This document shows, one piece after another, positions 38,078-46,806 of a stretch of 46,837 nucleotides of DNA (the first letter of the stretch is position 1; each line of letters opens with the position of its first letter). A model generated the notes under the pieces. That model worked only from the letters and a program-made list of their open reading frames with translations. It did not search any database and had not been told where the DNA came from. A program made the position numbers and the translations under genes. Source of the DNA: Sulfitobacter sp. (GTDB taxonomy: Bacteria; Pseudomonadota; Alphaproteobacteria; Rhodobacterales; Rhodobacteraceae); the NCBI GenBank assembly GCA_013002405.1, contig JABDKA010000044.1:1-46837 (forward strand), given 5' to 3'.

Positions 38078-39037
38078 ATGTCCTCCGCCGCTCCTCAGAC
38101 GGTTCTGATCACCGGCGCGACCGGCACAGCGGGCCGTGCGACGGCATTGGCGCTCCGCGATGCGGGTCACCACGTCATTGCTCTTGGCAGGCGCGATCCG
38201 GGCATCACGGGCATTACACCCGTTCTTGGAGATGTCACGAAGCCTGCTGTTCTCAGCGCCACCATTGCGATCCATCGCCCCAGCGCTGTAATCTCCTGCC
38301 TTGCCTCCCGCACGGGTGCGCCTGCGGACGCCTGGGCGCTGGACCACGCGGCCAACCTCGCCCTACTTGAAGCGGCGCAAAGGGGGGATGTCGCGCACTT
38401 CGTCCTGCTCTCCGCCATCTGCGTGCAAAAGCCGCGCCTGGCCTTCCAGCACGCCAAGCTGGCCTTCGAGGCTGCCCTGCAAGCCTCGGGTCTGACATGG
38501 TCGATCGTCCGCCCGACGGCCTATTTCAAATCACTCTCCGGTCAGATCGACCGGCTGCGGGCGGGCAAACTCTACCTGATGTTCGGCGACGGCCAGTTGA
38601 CCGCCTGCAAGCCCATTAGCGACGGCGATCTGGGCCGCTACATCGCGCACTGCCTGCGGAACCCTGCGCGCCAGAACGCCATCCTGCCCATCGGCGGGCC
38701 CGGCCCCGCAATCACCCCGGCGGAGATGGGTGCCGCGCTTTTTGACGCTCTCGGCCTGCCGCCTCGCTACCGCCCGGTATCACCCCGTGTGATCGGCACC
38801 ATCGCGGGGGGCCTCAAGGTTGCCGGGCTTTTCCACAAGGGCCTTGCCACCAAGGCGGAACTCGCGCGGATCGGACACTACTACGCGACCGAGTCCATGC
38901 TGGTCTGGGATGCGGCGCGACAGTGCTACGATGCCGACGCAACGCCAGAGTACGGCACTGAGACCCTCTTCGACTTCTACCGTGACCTTGCCGCGGGGCG
39001 CGTCGTCCTTGATCGCGGCGATCACGCTGTTTTCTGA
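38078..39037 (+). CDS. bciA: Divinyl (proto)chlorophyllide 8-vinyl-reductase-like protein (BciA/DVR family, SDR fold)
   Basis: 'TGATGTAGRATALALRDAGHHVIALGR', 'RPTAYFKSLSGQIDRLRAGKLYLMFGDGQLTACKPISDGDL', 'PIGGPGPAITPAEMG', 'IGHYYATESMLVWD.....YDADATPEYGTETL' as in BciA/DVR. Confidence 0.75.
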   Translation: MSSAAPQTVLITGATGTAGRATALALRDAGHHVIALGRRDPGITGITPVLGDVTKPAVLSATIAIHRPSAVISCLASRTGAPADAWALDHAANLALLEAAQRGDVAHFVLLSAICVQKPRLAFQHAKLAFEAALQASGLTWSIVRPTAYFKSLSGQIDRLRAGKLYLMFGDGQLTACKPISDGDLGRYIAHCLRNPARQNAILPIGGPGPAITPAEMGAALFDALGLPPRYRPVSPRVIGTIAGGLKVAGLFHKGLATKAELARIGHYYATESMLVWDAARQCYDADATPEYGTETLFDFYRDLAAGRVVLDRGDHAVF

Positions 39038-39112
39038 CCCGCCCGACCGCAACGGAAAGCGTTGCGCGGACACGGTCAATCTGCCCATATGCCAGTCAAC
39101 TCAGGAGGCCCC

Positions 39113-39949
39113 ATGGACAAGAAACTGCTGCTCATCATCCTCGACGGTGTGCCCTACCGAAACTTCCGCCGCCTCTTCGGCAACCTCGAAGGCTGGGTCG
39201 ACAGCGGGGCGGCACGGGTCTGGAAGCATCGCGCGGTCCTGCCCTCCATTTCCGCCTCCTGCTACGCCTCGATCCACACAGGCGTTGCCCCCGCTGAACA
39301 CGGCAGCACCGGCAACGGCAATGTCTTCCGCCTCAAGCACCGGGATGTCTTTTCCCAGGTACGGGAGGCGGGCGGTGTAACGGGTGCCGTGGCACATTCT
39401 TTCTGGTCGGAGTTCTTCAACCGTCATCCCTTCGACTACGTCCGCGATATCGAGTACGACGAGCCGGAGAGCGACACGATCAACCACGGGCGTTTTCACA
39501 GCATGACCGGCTACGGCCACGCCAATCAGATGACCCCCTCGGACGTGGACCTTTTTGCCACCCTGACCAACCTCTGCCTGCGCCACGGGCTGAACTACGG
39601 CATGCTGCACACCTGCACGCTGGACAGCATGGGCCACCGCTTTTTCCACGACTGCCAGGAGATGGACCATGCCTGCGCCGTGATGGACGAGATGCTGGCC
39701 CCCTTCATCCCGCAGTGGCTAAGCGCTGGCTATGAGGTGATTGTGACAGCCGACCACGGGCAGGACGAACGCGGACACCACGGCGGGCGCGGGTCCCTGC
39801 AGCAGGAGACGGCGCTTTACTACTTCGGAGAGGCGGAGGGTCCGTCAGAGGATGCCGTCATCGACCAGCTACAGCTGGCCCCGGCGATCCTGGGACGGCT
39901 TGGGGCACCGGTGGCGGAGACGATGAAGGCGGAGAGCTTTTTACGGTAG
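39113..39949 (+). CDS. Alkaline phosphatase superfamily / nucleotide pyrophosphatase-like phosphodiesterase
   Basis: MDKKLLLIILDGVPYRNFRRL...LPSISASCYASIHTG..., 'VTADHGQDERGHHGG'. Confidence 0.85.
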   Translation: MDKKLLLIILDGVPYRNFRRLFGNLEGWVDSGAARVWKHRAVLPSISASCYASIHTGVAPAEHGSTGNGNVFRLKHRDVFSQVREAGGVTGAVAHSFWSEFFNRHPFDYVRDIEYDEPESDTINHGRFHSMTGYGHANQMTPSDVDLFATLTNLCLRHGLNYGMLHTCTLDSMGHRFFHDCQEMDHACAVMDEMLAPFIPQWLSAGYEVIVTADHGQDERGHHGGRGSLQQETALYYFGEAEGPSEDAVIDQLQLAPAILGRLGAPVAETMKAESFLR

Positions 39950-39971
39950 GTCAGCGGTCTTTCTGAGCCTA

Positions 39972-39992
39972 GTCCCGGACCCGATCCGGGGC
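39972..39992. repeat. Imperfect palindrome GTCCCGGACCCGATCCGGGGC, copy 1 of tandem pair
   Basis: Near-identical to 40010-40030; palindromic; resembles dispersed alphaproteobacterial CCCGGATC..GATCCGGG elements. Confidence 0.7.
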
Positions 39993-40009
39993 TTCCTGGC
40001 TTGGTAGAG

Positions 40010-40030
40010 GTCCCGGATCAGGTCCGGGGC
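40010..40030. repeat. Imperfect palindrome GTCCCGGATCAGGTCCGGGGC, copy 2
   Basis: See copy 1; overlaps the 3' end of the minus-strand hydrolase ORF. Confidence 0.7.
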
Positions 40031-40992
40031 TGCGATGGCGCATAGGGCCATTCCCCCTTGCCCAGTGCGGCAACCGCCTCAACTACTTCATCGAAGAAAC
40101 CCGCCGCCTTTTGGGACATATTCCGCGCGCGCAGGCAGGCGTGGACCATCCCCTTCACCTCGCTCCAATGGGCGGGCACGCCCGCGTCGCGCAGAAGGTC
40201 GCGGTAGGTCTCCCCGTCGCTGGAAACGGGATCGCACTCCGCCGTTACGATCACCGTCGGCGGCACGCCAGTGAAATCGGTATCCAGCAGCGCCGAGTAG
40301 CGCGGATCATCTGTCGGCCGCTCTGCCCCACCAAGGCGGATATCCCGGTAGAAGGCGATGTCGGCAAGGGTCAGGTGCGGGGCTTCCGCATGGGTGACAT
40401 AGGAGCCTTTTGTGATGTCGCCGCCGAATCCCGGATAGATCAGAACCTGACCAATCACCCGTCCATCGATACGCCCGCGCGCATGATGGGCGACAGAGGC
40501 AGCAAGTTTTCCGCCCGCACTGTCGCCGCAGAGCACGATATCATCGGGGCACTCCTCGCAGATGGCCCCGAAAGCGGACCAGGCATCGTTGAAACAGCCG
40601 GGAAAGACCGTTTCAGGCGCCAGACTGTAATCCACCGAAATCACGCGATATCCGGTCCTGTCGCAGATCTCGGCACAGACGTCATCGTGGCTGTCGAGCC
40701 CGCCAACGATAAATCCGCCCCCGTGGTAATAGATGACGGTGACGTTGCTATCGCCGCTGACGTAGGACCGGCAAGGGACCCCGCCAAAGGCCACTTCCTC
40801 CACCTCCACCCCTTCGGGGCGCGGCTGGCGGAAGATGGCGCACATTTCATCGTAGAGCCGTCTTTGCCCTGCGACGTCAAGCGAGACGGCATTGGGGGGA
40901 TAGGTGGCGTCCAACCGCCTGATGTAGGCCCACATTTCGGCGTCGATCAGGCGGTTGTAGTCGGTCTTCTTGCTCAAGCAGCCTTGTCCCAT
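40018..40992 (-). CDS. Alpha/beta hydrolase (HSL-type esterase/lipase)
   Basis: 'VIYYHGGGFIVGGLDSHDDVCAEI', 'LCGDSAGGKLAAS'. Confidence 0.9.
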   Translation of the reverse strand: MGQGCLSKKTDYNRLIDAEMWAYIRRLDATYPPNAVSLDVAGQRRLYDEMCAIFRQPRPEGVEVEEVAFGGVPCRSYVSGDSNVTVIYYHGGGFIVGGLDSHDDVCAEICDRTGYRVISVDYSLAPETVFPGCFNDAWSAFGAICEECPDDIVLCGDSAGGKLAASVAHHARGRIDGRVIGQVLIYPGFGGDITKGSYVTHAEAPHLTLADIAFYRDIRLGGAERPTDDPRYSALLDTDFTGVPPTVIVTAECDPVSSDGETYRDLLRDAGVPAHWSEVKGMVHACLRARNMSQKAAGFFDEVVEAVAALGKGEWPYAPSQPRT

Positions 40993-42854
40993 TGCTGAGT
41001 GAAGCCGCCAAGAGCCTTTTGCACATCCTCTTCGGAGGCGCCGTTCATGTCGATCTGCGCCACAAGGCCGCGCTTCTTATCATCGATCACATTGGTGACG
41101 CGCGCGGCGGTCCCCGCATCGGCCAGTGACTTGTCGAAGACGCGGGTGATCGCCTCTTTGCGTAGATCGGGTTTGAAGATCTTGCCGACGGCGGTCTTGG
41201 GCAGTTCACCCATGATCGACAGATGCTTGGGATGCGCGGCGCGCTCCTGCACCTTCTCGCGACAGAAGTTGAGAAGCTCCTCTTCCGTCACATTCGCCCC
41301 TTCAACCAGTTCGACGTAGACGCATGGGATCTCTCCCGCGTGGCTGTCGGGCTGGCCCACGGCACCGGCAAAGCTGACCGCCGGATGACCCAGCAGCGCT
41401 TCCTCGATCTCTGCCGGGTCGATGTTGTGACCGCCCCGGATGATCAGATCCTTGGAGCGGCCCGTGATCCAGAGGTACCCATCCGCGTCAAAACGGCCCA
41501 GGTCACCGGTCTTCAGATATTTGTCTTTGTAGTAAAGGCCCTTGTTCTTGTCGGCCTCGGTATAGGTATTGCCGACATAGACGCCGGGGTTGTGCACGAC
41601 GATCTCACCGATCTCGTCAACGCCCGCTTCAACCTCGCCCTTCGCCGAGCCCTTGATGATCTTCACATCCGTGTAGGGGAACGGAATGCCGATGGAGCCG
41701 ACCTTTTTAAGGCCGTCCACCGGGTTGCCGGAGACAAGGCAGGTGGCTTCGGTCATGCCGTAGCCTTCGACGATGGTCATGCCGGTCGTTTCTTCGAAGC
41801 GCTTGAAGAGTTCCAGCGGCAGCGGGGCGGAGCCGGAGAAGGCAGTCTTGACCGTGGAGATATCCGCGTTGACGGGCACCTGCATGGTCGCGGCGAGAGC
41901 GGTGGGGACGGAGACGACAAAGGTCACCTTCCAGCGCTCGACCAGCTTCCAGATATTGTCAAAGACCCCCTCACCCCGGTAGCCCTGCGGCGTCGGGAAG
42001 ACCACGTGCGCACCAGAGGCGAGGGCCCCCATCAGCATCACCTGGCAAGCCATCACATGGAAGAGCGGAAGCGGACAGAGCATCACGTCGTTTTCGTCCA
42101 ACAGCAGTTCCGAACCGACCCAGCCATTGTAGATGGTGCCGGAATAGAGGTGCTGTGCCACCTTGGGCATGCCCGTTGTGCCACCCGTGTGGAAGTAGAA
42201 GGCCACCCGGTCTTCCTGAACGTCCTCAAAGCTGAGCTTCTTGGGTTGCTTGTTCATTTCCGCATTGAAATCCATGTACTTGGCCTGGTTTTCGACCTTT
42301 CCCTTGGGGCGGATGAAGGGCACGATCCAGGATTTCGGCGGCGTCAGATAGCGTACAAGATCCACTTCCAGCACGGTTTTGACATTCGGCGCCAGTTTCA
42401 CGGCCTTGGAGGTCTTCTCGGCCACATCGGTCTTGGGGAAGGGCTTGAGCGTGACCACGACCTTTGCGTTGGTCTCACGCAGGATCGAGCCGATCTGTTC
42501 GGCCTCCAGAAGCGGGTTGATCGGGTTGGCGATACCCGCCACGCCGCCGCCCAGCAGGGTCAGCACTGTCTCATTACAGTTGGGCAGGACATAGGCCACA
42601 ACGTCACTGGGCCCAACACCGAGAGAGCGGAAGAGGTTGGCCGCCTGGCTGACTTTGTCGCGCAATTGCGTCCAGTTCAGGGTCTCGGCCTTGTCGGTCG
42701 GTCCCGAGAGCAACTGAAAACTGACCGCATTGTGGTTCGGAAACTTGTCCGCGGTTCCGCTCAACATCCCGAATAGTGTCTTGGGCAGATCGCGTTCGGC
42801 CCAGGGCCCCACGGCTTCGATCTTTGCGCGGTCTTCTAGTCCTTGATAGCTCAT
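40974..42854 (-). CDS. Acyl-CoA synthetase (AMP-binding)
   Basis: 'YFHTGGTTGMPKVAQH', 'EGYGMTEATCLVSGNP', 'TGDLGRFDADGYLWITGRSKDLIIRGGHNI'. Confidence 0.95.
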   Translation of the reverse strand: MSYQGLEDRAKIEAVGPWAERDLPKTLFGMLSGTADKFPNHNAVSFQLLSGPTDKAETLNWTQLRDKVSQAANLFRSLGVGPSDVVAYVLPNCNETVLTLLGGGVAGIANPINPLLEAEQIGSILRETNAKVVVTLKPFPKTDVAEKTSKAVKLAPNVKTVLEVDLVRYLTPPKSWIVPFIRPKGKVENQAKYMDFNAEMNKQPKKLSFEDVQEDRVAFYFHTGGTTGMPKVAQHLYSGTIYNGWVGSELLLDENDVMLCPLPLFHVMACQVMLMGALASGAHVVFPTPQGYRGEGVFDNIWKLVERWKVTFVVSVPTALAATMQVPVNADISTVKTAFSGSAPLPLELFKRFEETTGMTIVEGYGMTEATCLVSGNPVDGLKKVGSIGIPFPYTDVKIIKGSAKGEVEAGVDEIGEIVVHNPGVYVGNTYTEADKNKGLYYKDKYLKTGDLGRFDADGYLWITGRSKDLIIRGGHNIDPAEIEEALLGHPAVSFAGAVGQPDSHAGEIPCVYVELVEGANVTEEELLNFCREKVQERAAHPKHLSIMGELPKTAVGKIFKPDLRKEAITRVFDKSLADAGTAARVTNVIDDKKRGLVAQIDMNGASEEDVQKALGGFTQQWDKAA

Positions 42855-43066
42855 ATGGATTCTCCCCTTGTCGCCGTTAGTTCGGCGTTCAATTCCCTAC
42901 GCGATAGAATGGTGTGCTTTGGGGGATTCCGCAAGCGGAGGCGGTTTTCCAGAACGCCTGAAATCGCCTTACGTAACGACAAATGGTGCGCAAAAAGGAC
43001 CTTTTCGCGCCAATCTGGCATGGTGAGCGGTGATTGCCGCTATCAAGGCCCAATGGCAGGGCGCAA

Positions 43067-44869
43067 CTAGGCGGCAGCAGCCCCATCGGTGAACTGCAGC
43101 CGGGCAAGACGGGCGTAGAGCCCACCGCGCGCGACCAACTCATCGTGAGTGCCCTGGGCCACGATCCGGCCCGATTCAAGCACCACGATGCGGTCTGCCT
43201 TCTTCACTGTGGCGAGCCGGTGCGCCACGATCAGGGTCGTGCGGTCCTTGCTCAATTGATCCACCGCATGCTGCACGGCCCGCTCGCTTTCCGCATCAAG
43301 CGCGCTTGTCGCCTCATCCAGCAGAAGCACGGGCGCGTCGCGCAAGATAGCGCGGGCAATGGCGATACGCTGCTTCTGTCCGCCCGAGAGCATCACGCCC
43401 CGCTCTCCCAGATAGCTATCGTAACCGTCGGGCAAGGCATCGATAAAGCCATGTGCCGCTGCGGCGCGGGCGGCGGCAAAGACCTCCTCATCACTGGCGT
43501 CGGGCCTGCCAAACCGGATGTTCTCAAAGGCAGAGGCGGCAAAGATCACCGGGTCTTGCGGAACCAGCGCGATGGTGCGCCGGAAGGCGTCGCGGGCCAA
43601 GTCGCGCAGATCTACACCGTCAAGGCAGATGCGCCCCTGATCGGGATCGTAAAACCGCAGTATCAGCTGTATGATCGTGGTCTTGCCCGCACCGGAAGGG
43701 CCAACGAAGGCCACCGTTTCCCCCGGCTGGATGTCCAGGTCCACCCCGTCGAGGGCGGCAATCCCCGGCCGCGCAGGATAGGAAAAAGCCACATTTTCGA
43801 AGGTGATCCGACCCTGAACCGGTTGCGGCACCGCCCGTGCCTCGGGCGGGTCCTGCACCGCATCCTCTGACTTCAGAAGCTCCACAAGCCGCTCGGTCGC
43901 GCCCGCCGCGCGCTGAAGCTCTCCCCAGATCTCGGACAGGGCCGCGACGGCGCCTGCCACCATCACCGCGTAGATGACGAACTGAACCAGCGCCCCGGTG
44001 GACATGTCCCCTGCGCGGACGTCCCGCGCCCCGATCCAGAGGACACCGACGATGCCCGTGAAGACCAGGAAGATGACGATGACGGTCATGGCTGCGCGGG
44101 TGCGTATCCGGCGGCGCGCGGCATCGAAAGAGGCTTCGGTCATCTGTGCGAACTGTCCCCGGCTCGCTGCCTCATGGGTAAAGGCCTGAACGGTCTGCAC
44201 GGCCGAAAGGCTTTCGGAGGCATTGCCGGAGGAGGCCGCGATCCAGTCCTGGTTCTCCCGGCTGATTGCCCGCAACCGACGACCCAGCGTCAGGATCGGC
44301 ACGATCACCGCAGGCACAATCAGCAGCACCAGCCCGGTGAGTTTGGCCGAGGTCAGAAGCATCAGCGCCAATCCCCCTATAAAGATCAGCAGGTTGCGCA
44401 GCGCGATAGAGACCGATGAACCGATCACCGAGAGGATCAGCGTGGTGTCGGTCGTGATCCTGCTTAACACCTCGCCGGTCATGATGCGTTCATAAAAGCT
44501 CGGGCTCATCCCGATGACGCGGTCGAATACGGCCTTGCGAATGTCCGCGACAACCCTTTCGCCCAGGCGGGTGACCAACGCGTAGCGCAGACCCGTCCCG
44601 ATGGCCAGGAGGGCCGCAATGCCGAGCGCGGCCAGAAAGTACTGGTCAAGCAGAGCCGCGTCTTCGGTCTCGAAATTGTCGATCACACGGCGCACGGCAA
44701 GCGGCAGGGTCAGGGACACGATGGCCGTCAGCACCAGCGCACAGATCGCCGCCGCCACCAGTCCCCGGTAGGGCCACATGAAAGGCGAAAGCGCGCGCAA
44801 AGCGCCGATCTGGCGCGATTTTTCGCGTTCCTCGGAAGCGGTTGGTGCAGGTGCGGGCGCAGGGGCCAT
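43067..44869 (-). CDS. ABC transporter, fused permease/ATPase (MsbA-like exporter)
   Basis: 6 TM + NBD: 'GPSGAGKTTIIQL', 'LSGGQKQRIAIARAIL', 'LLLDEATSALD'. Confidence 0.95.
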   Translation of the reverse strand: MAPAPAPAPTASEEREKSRQIGALRALSPFMWPYRGLVAAAICALVLTAIVSLTLPLAVRRVIDNFETEDAALLDQYFLAALGIAALLAIGTGLRYALVTRLGERVVADIRKAVFDRVIGMSPSFYERIMTGEVLSRITTDTTLILSVIGSSVSIALRNLLIFIGGLALMLLTSAKLTGLVLLIVPAVIVPILTLGRRLRAISRENQDWIAASSGNASESLSAVQTVQAFTHEAASRGQFAQMTEASFDAARRRIRTRAAMTVIVIFLVFTGIVGVLWIGARDVRAGDMSTGALVQFVIYAVMVAGAVAALSEIWGELQRAAGATERLVELLKSEDAVQDPPEARAVPQPVQGRITFENVAFSYPARPGIAALDGVDLDIQPGETVAFVGPSGAGKTTIIQLILRFYDPDQGRICLDGVDLRDLARDAFRRTIALVPQDPVIFAASAFENIRFGRPDASDEEVFAAARAAAAHGFIDALPDGYDSYLGERGVMLSGGQKQRIAIARAILRDAPVLLLDEATSALDAESERAVQHAVDQLSKDRTTLIVAHRLATVKKADRIVVLESGRIVAQGTHDELVARGGLYARLARLQFTDGAAAA

Positions 44870-45010
44870 GGGTCGTCCTTCTCCGTCTTCCCGCGGTCAT
44901 GGCGCGACTGGCCAGCGGGGTCAAGCGCTTGGCTTGTCGCAGCTCATCCCGTTGTGCTCAACGGGCATCGTTCGCACGAAGGCAGACTGCTGATTTTCCG
45001 GGTTCGTGGA

Positions 45011-45057
45011 TGGAGCGGGCGACGGGAATCGAACCCGTATCATCAGCTTGGAAGGCT
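45011..45057 (-). pseudogene. 3' fragment of a tRNA-Gly(UCC): anticodon arm to CCA only
   Basis: Minus strand AGCCUUCCAAGCUGAUGAUACGGGUUCGAUUCCCGUCGCCCGCUCCA; no acceptor/D-arm 5' half follows (AT-rich sequence instead). Confidence 0.85.
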
Positions 45058-45147
45058 ACCGCGCTTATCGATAATTATCTTTTTATAACAATACAGTAAA
45101 GATATATGATCTGGATCTTTGTAGGTTAACTGTCGGAAAAGATTTTC

Positions 45148-45221
45148 TGGAGCGGGCGAGGGGAATCGAACCCCTATCATCAGATTGGAAATCTGAGGTC
45201 TTACCATTACACAACGCCCGC
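45148..45221 (-). tRNA. tRNA-Gly (anticodon UCC), CCA encoded
   Basis: Minus strand GCGGGCGUUGUGUAAUGGUAAGACCUCAGAUUUCCAAUCUGAUGAUAGGGGUUCGAUUCCCCUCGCCCGCUCCA; acceptor, anticodon and T arms pair, D stem imperfect. Confidence 0.93.
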
Positions 45222-45293
45222 TCAGCGTGATACGACCTATTTCATGCGCATTCATTGGTCAAGTATCTGCTGGATATTGAGGAAGGAATTTCG

Positions 45294-45989
45294 ATGGCCA
45301 AACCACACGCTGTAATCATCGGGGTCGGCAATGGCCTTTCAGCAGCTTTAGCACGAAACCTTGCAGTAGACTACTCTTTGACACTGGCGGCACGCGGCAC
45401 GGACAAGTTGAAACTATTGGCTGACGAAACCGCCGCCCGCATGGTACAGCTGGATGCCACGGACGAAGACGCTGTAGCGGCGCTTTTTGACAGGCTTACC
45501 GCTGTGCCACGGATCGTGATCTACAATCCCTCAGCACGGGTGCGCGGACCGATTTCGGAACTGTCCGCAGATGATGTGCGCAACGCGGTCGAGGTGACAG
45601 CGATTGGGGCGTTCCTGACAGGTAAACATGCTGCCAAACACATGCTTCAGGCAGAACCGATCGACGGGACACGCGGTACCATTCTCTTCACAGGCGCATC
45701 TGCCGGGGTCAAAGGCTTCCCGCACTCCGCTCCGTTCGCCATGGGCAAGTTCGCACAACGCGGCCTGGCCGAGAGCATGGCGCGGGAACTGCATCCCCAA
45801 GGCGTTCACGTTGCCTGGATCAACATCGATGGCGGCATCCTCAATCCCGGCCGGGCGGAACCGGACGACAGGCCCGGATCAATGCTCCGGCCGGAGGCCA
45901 TTGCACGGACCTACCGGCACCTGATCGAGCAGGACCGAAGTGCCTGGACCAACGAAGTTGCCGTACGGCCCTGGGTCGAGCGGTTCTAG
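45294..45989 (+). CDS. SDR family NAD(P)-dependent oxidoreductase
   Basis: MAKPHAVIIGVGNGLSAALARNLA...; 'GTILFTGASAGVKG', 'SAPFAMGKFAQRGLAESMARELHPQGVHVAWINIDGG'. Confidence 0.85.
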   Translation: MAKPHAVIIGVGNGLSAALARNLAVDYSLTLAARGTDKLKLLADETAARMVQLDATDEDAVAALFDRLTAVPRIVIYNPSARVRGPISELSADDVRNAVEVTAIGAFLTGKHAAKHMLQAEPIDGTRGTILFTGASAGVKGFPHSAPFAMGKFAQRGLAESMARELHPQGVHVAWINIDGGILNPGRAEPDDRPGSMLRPEAIARTYRHLIEQDRSAWTNEVAVRPWVERF

Positions 45990-46016
45990 AGGGCTTTTGC
46001 AGAGCGGGCATTGCAT

Positions 46017-46709
46017 ATGCTGACTGACGATGAACTGGACGAACTCGACGCATTGCTGTTGTCCTTTCCGATGGAAGCAGACGGCATGCTTCTCAGCGAG
46101 TTTGATGGCTTTTGTGCGGGCCTGATCGTGTGCCCCGAGATGGTCATGCCGGGGGAATGGTTGCCCTGTGTGTGGGGGAACAGCCCTGAGCACCTTGAGA
46201 GCCTTGAGGACGTCGAGGCCGCGATGGGCTTCATCATGCGCCACTACAACGACGTGGCGCGTTCCCTGACCCCACCTGCAACGGGATACGCTCCCCTCTA
46301 TGACGAAGATACCAATACCGGTGAAATCCTCTGGGAAACCTGGTGTTGCGGCTTTGAACGCGCGATGCGGCTGCGTCCAGATACCTGGGAGCGCATTGTG
46401 GCAAGCGGCGACGAAGAAGCGGCAGCCTCAGTCAACATGATGCTGGCACTCTACAACATCGCCGAAGGTCAGAGCGATCTGCCCAAAGCCTCGGTCAGAA
46501 CCTTGACCGATGAGGCCCCGGACGTCATCCCGAACCTGGTTCTGGCGATCAACGATTGGACCAAGTCTGACCGGACATCTGCCCCCTTCCCGGCTTGGGC
46601 TGCGGCAAACAAGTACCAGGCCCCCTATCAGGGATCAAAAGTCGGGCGGAACGCCCCCTGCCCTTGCGGCTCTGGTCGCAAGTACAAGCGCTGCTGCGGG
46701 ACCAACTGA
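46017..46709 (+). CDS. UPF0149/YecA-like protein with C-terminal SEC-C metal-binding motif
   Basis: '[16 protein letters not shown]...[16 protein letters not shown]' and C-terminal '[19 protein letters not shown]'. Confidence 0.9.
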   Translation: MLTDDELDELDALLLSFPMEADGMLLSEFDGFCAGLIVCPEMVMPGEWLPCVWGNSPEHLESLEDVEAAMGFIMRHYNDVARSLTPPATGYAPLYDEDTNTGEILWETWCCGFERAMRLRPDTWERIVASGDEEAAASVNMMLALYNIAEGQSDLPKASVRTLTDEAPDVIPNLVLAINDWTKSDRTSAPFPAWAAANKYQAPYQGSKVGRNAPCPCGSGRKYKRCCGTN

Positions 46710-46806
46710 GCCCAGCAGGATAAGCATCACGGTGATACATCGAAGCGGACACCGGGCTTTGTGTAGTTCCAACTGCCTTCAGCGGCACCGAAATTCCCAC
46801 TAATTC

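Noticed and set aside
36335-38347. 670-aa minus-strand ORF
   Set aside because: Fully antisense to the ABC ATPase gene, which has perfect double Walker/signature motifs; no domain recognisable in the antisense product.
41223-42776. 517-aa plus-strand ORF
   Set aside because: Antisense to the acyl-CoA synthetase; shadow ORF.
46726-46736. ATCAC-G-GTGAT dyad downstream of the UPF0149 gene
   Set aside because: Only a 5-bp dyad; too short to separate from chance without conservation data.
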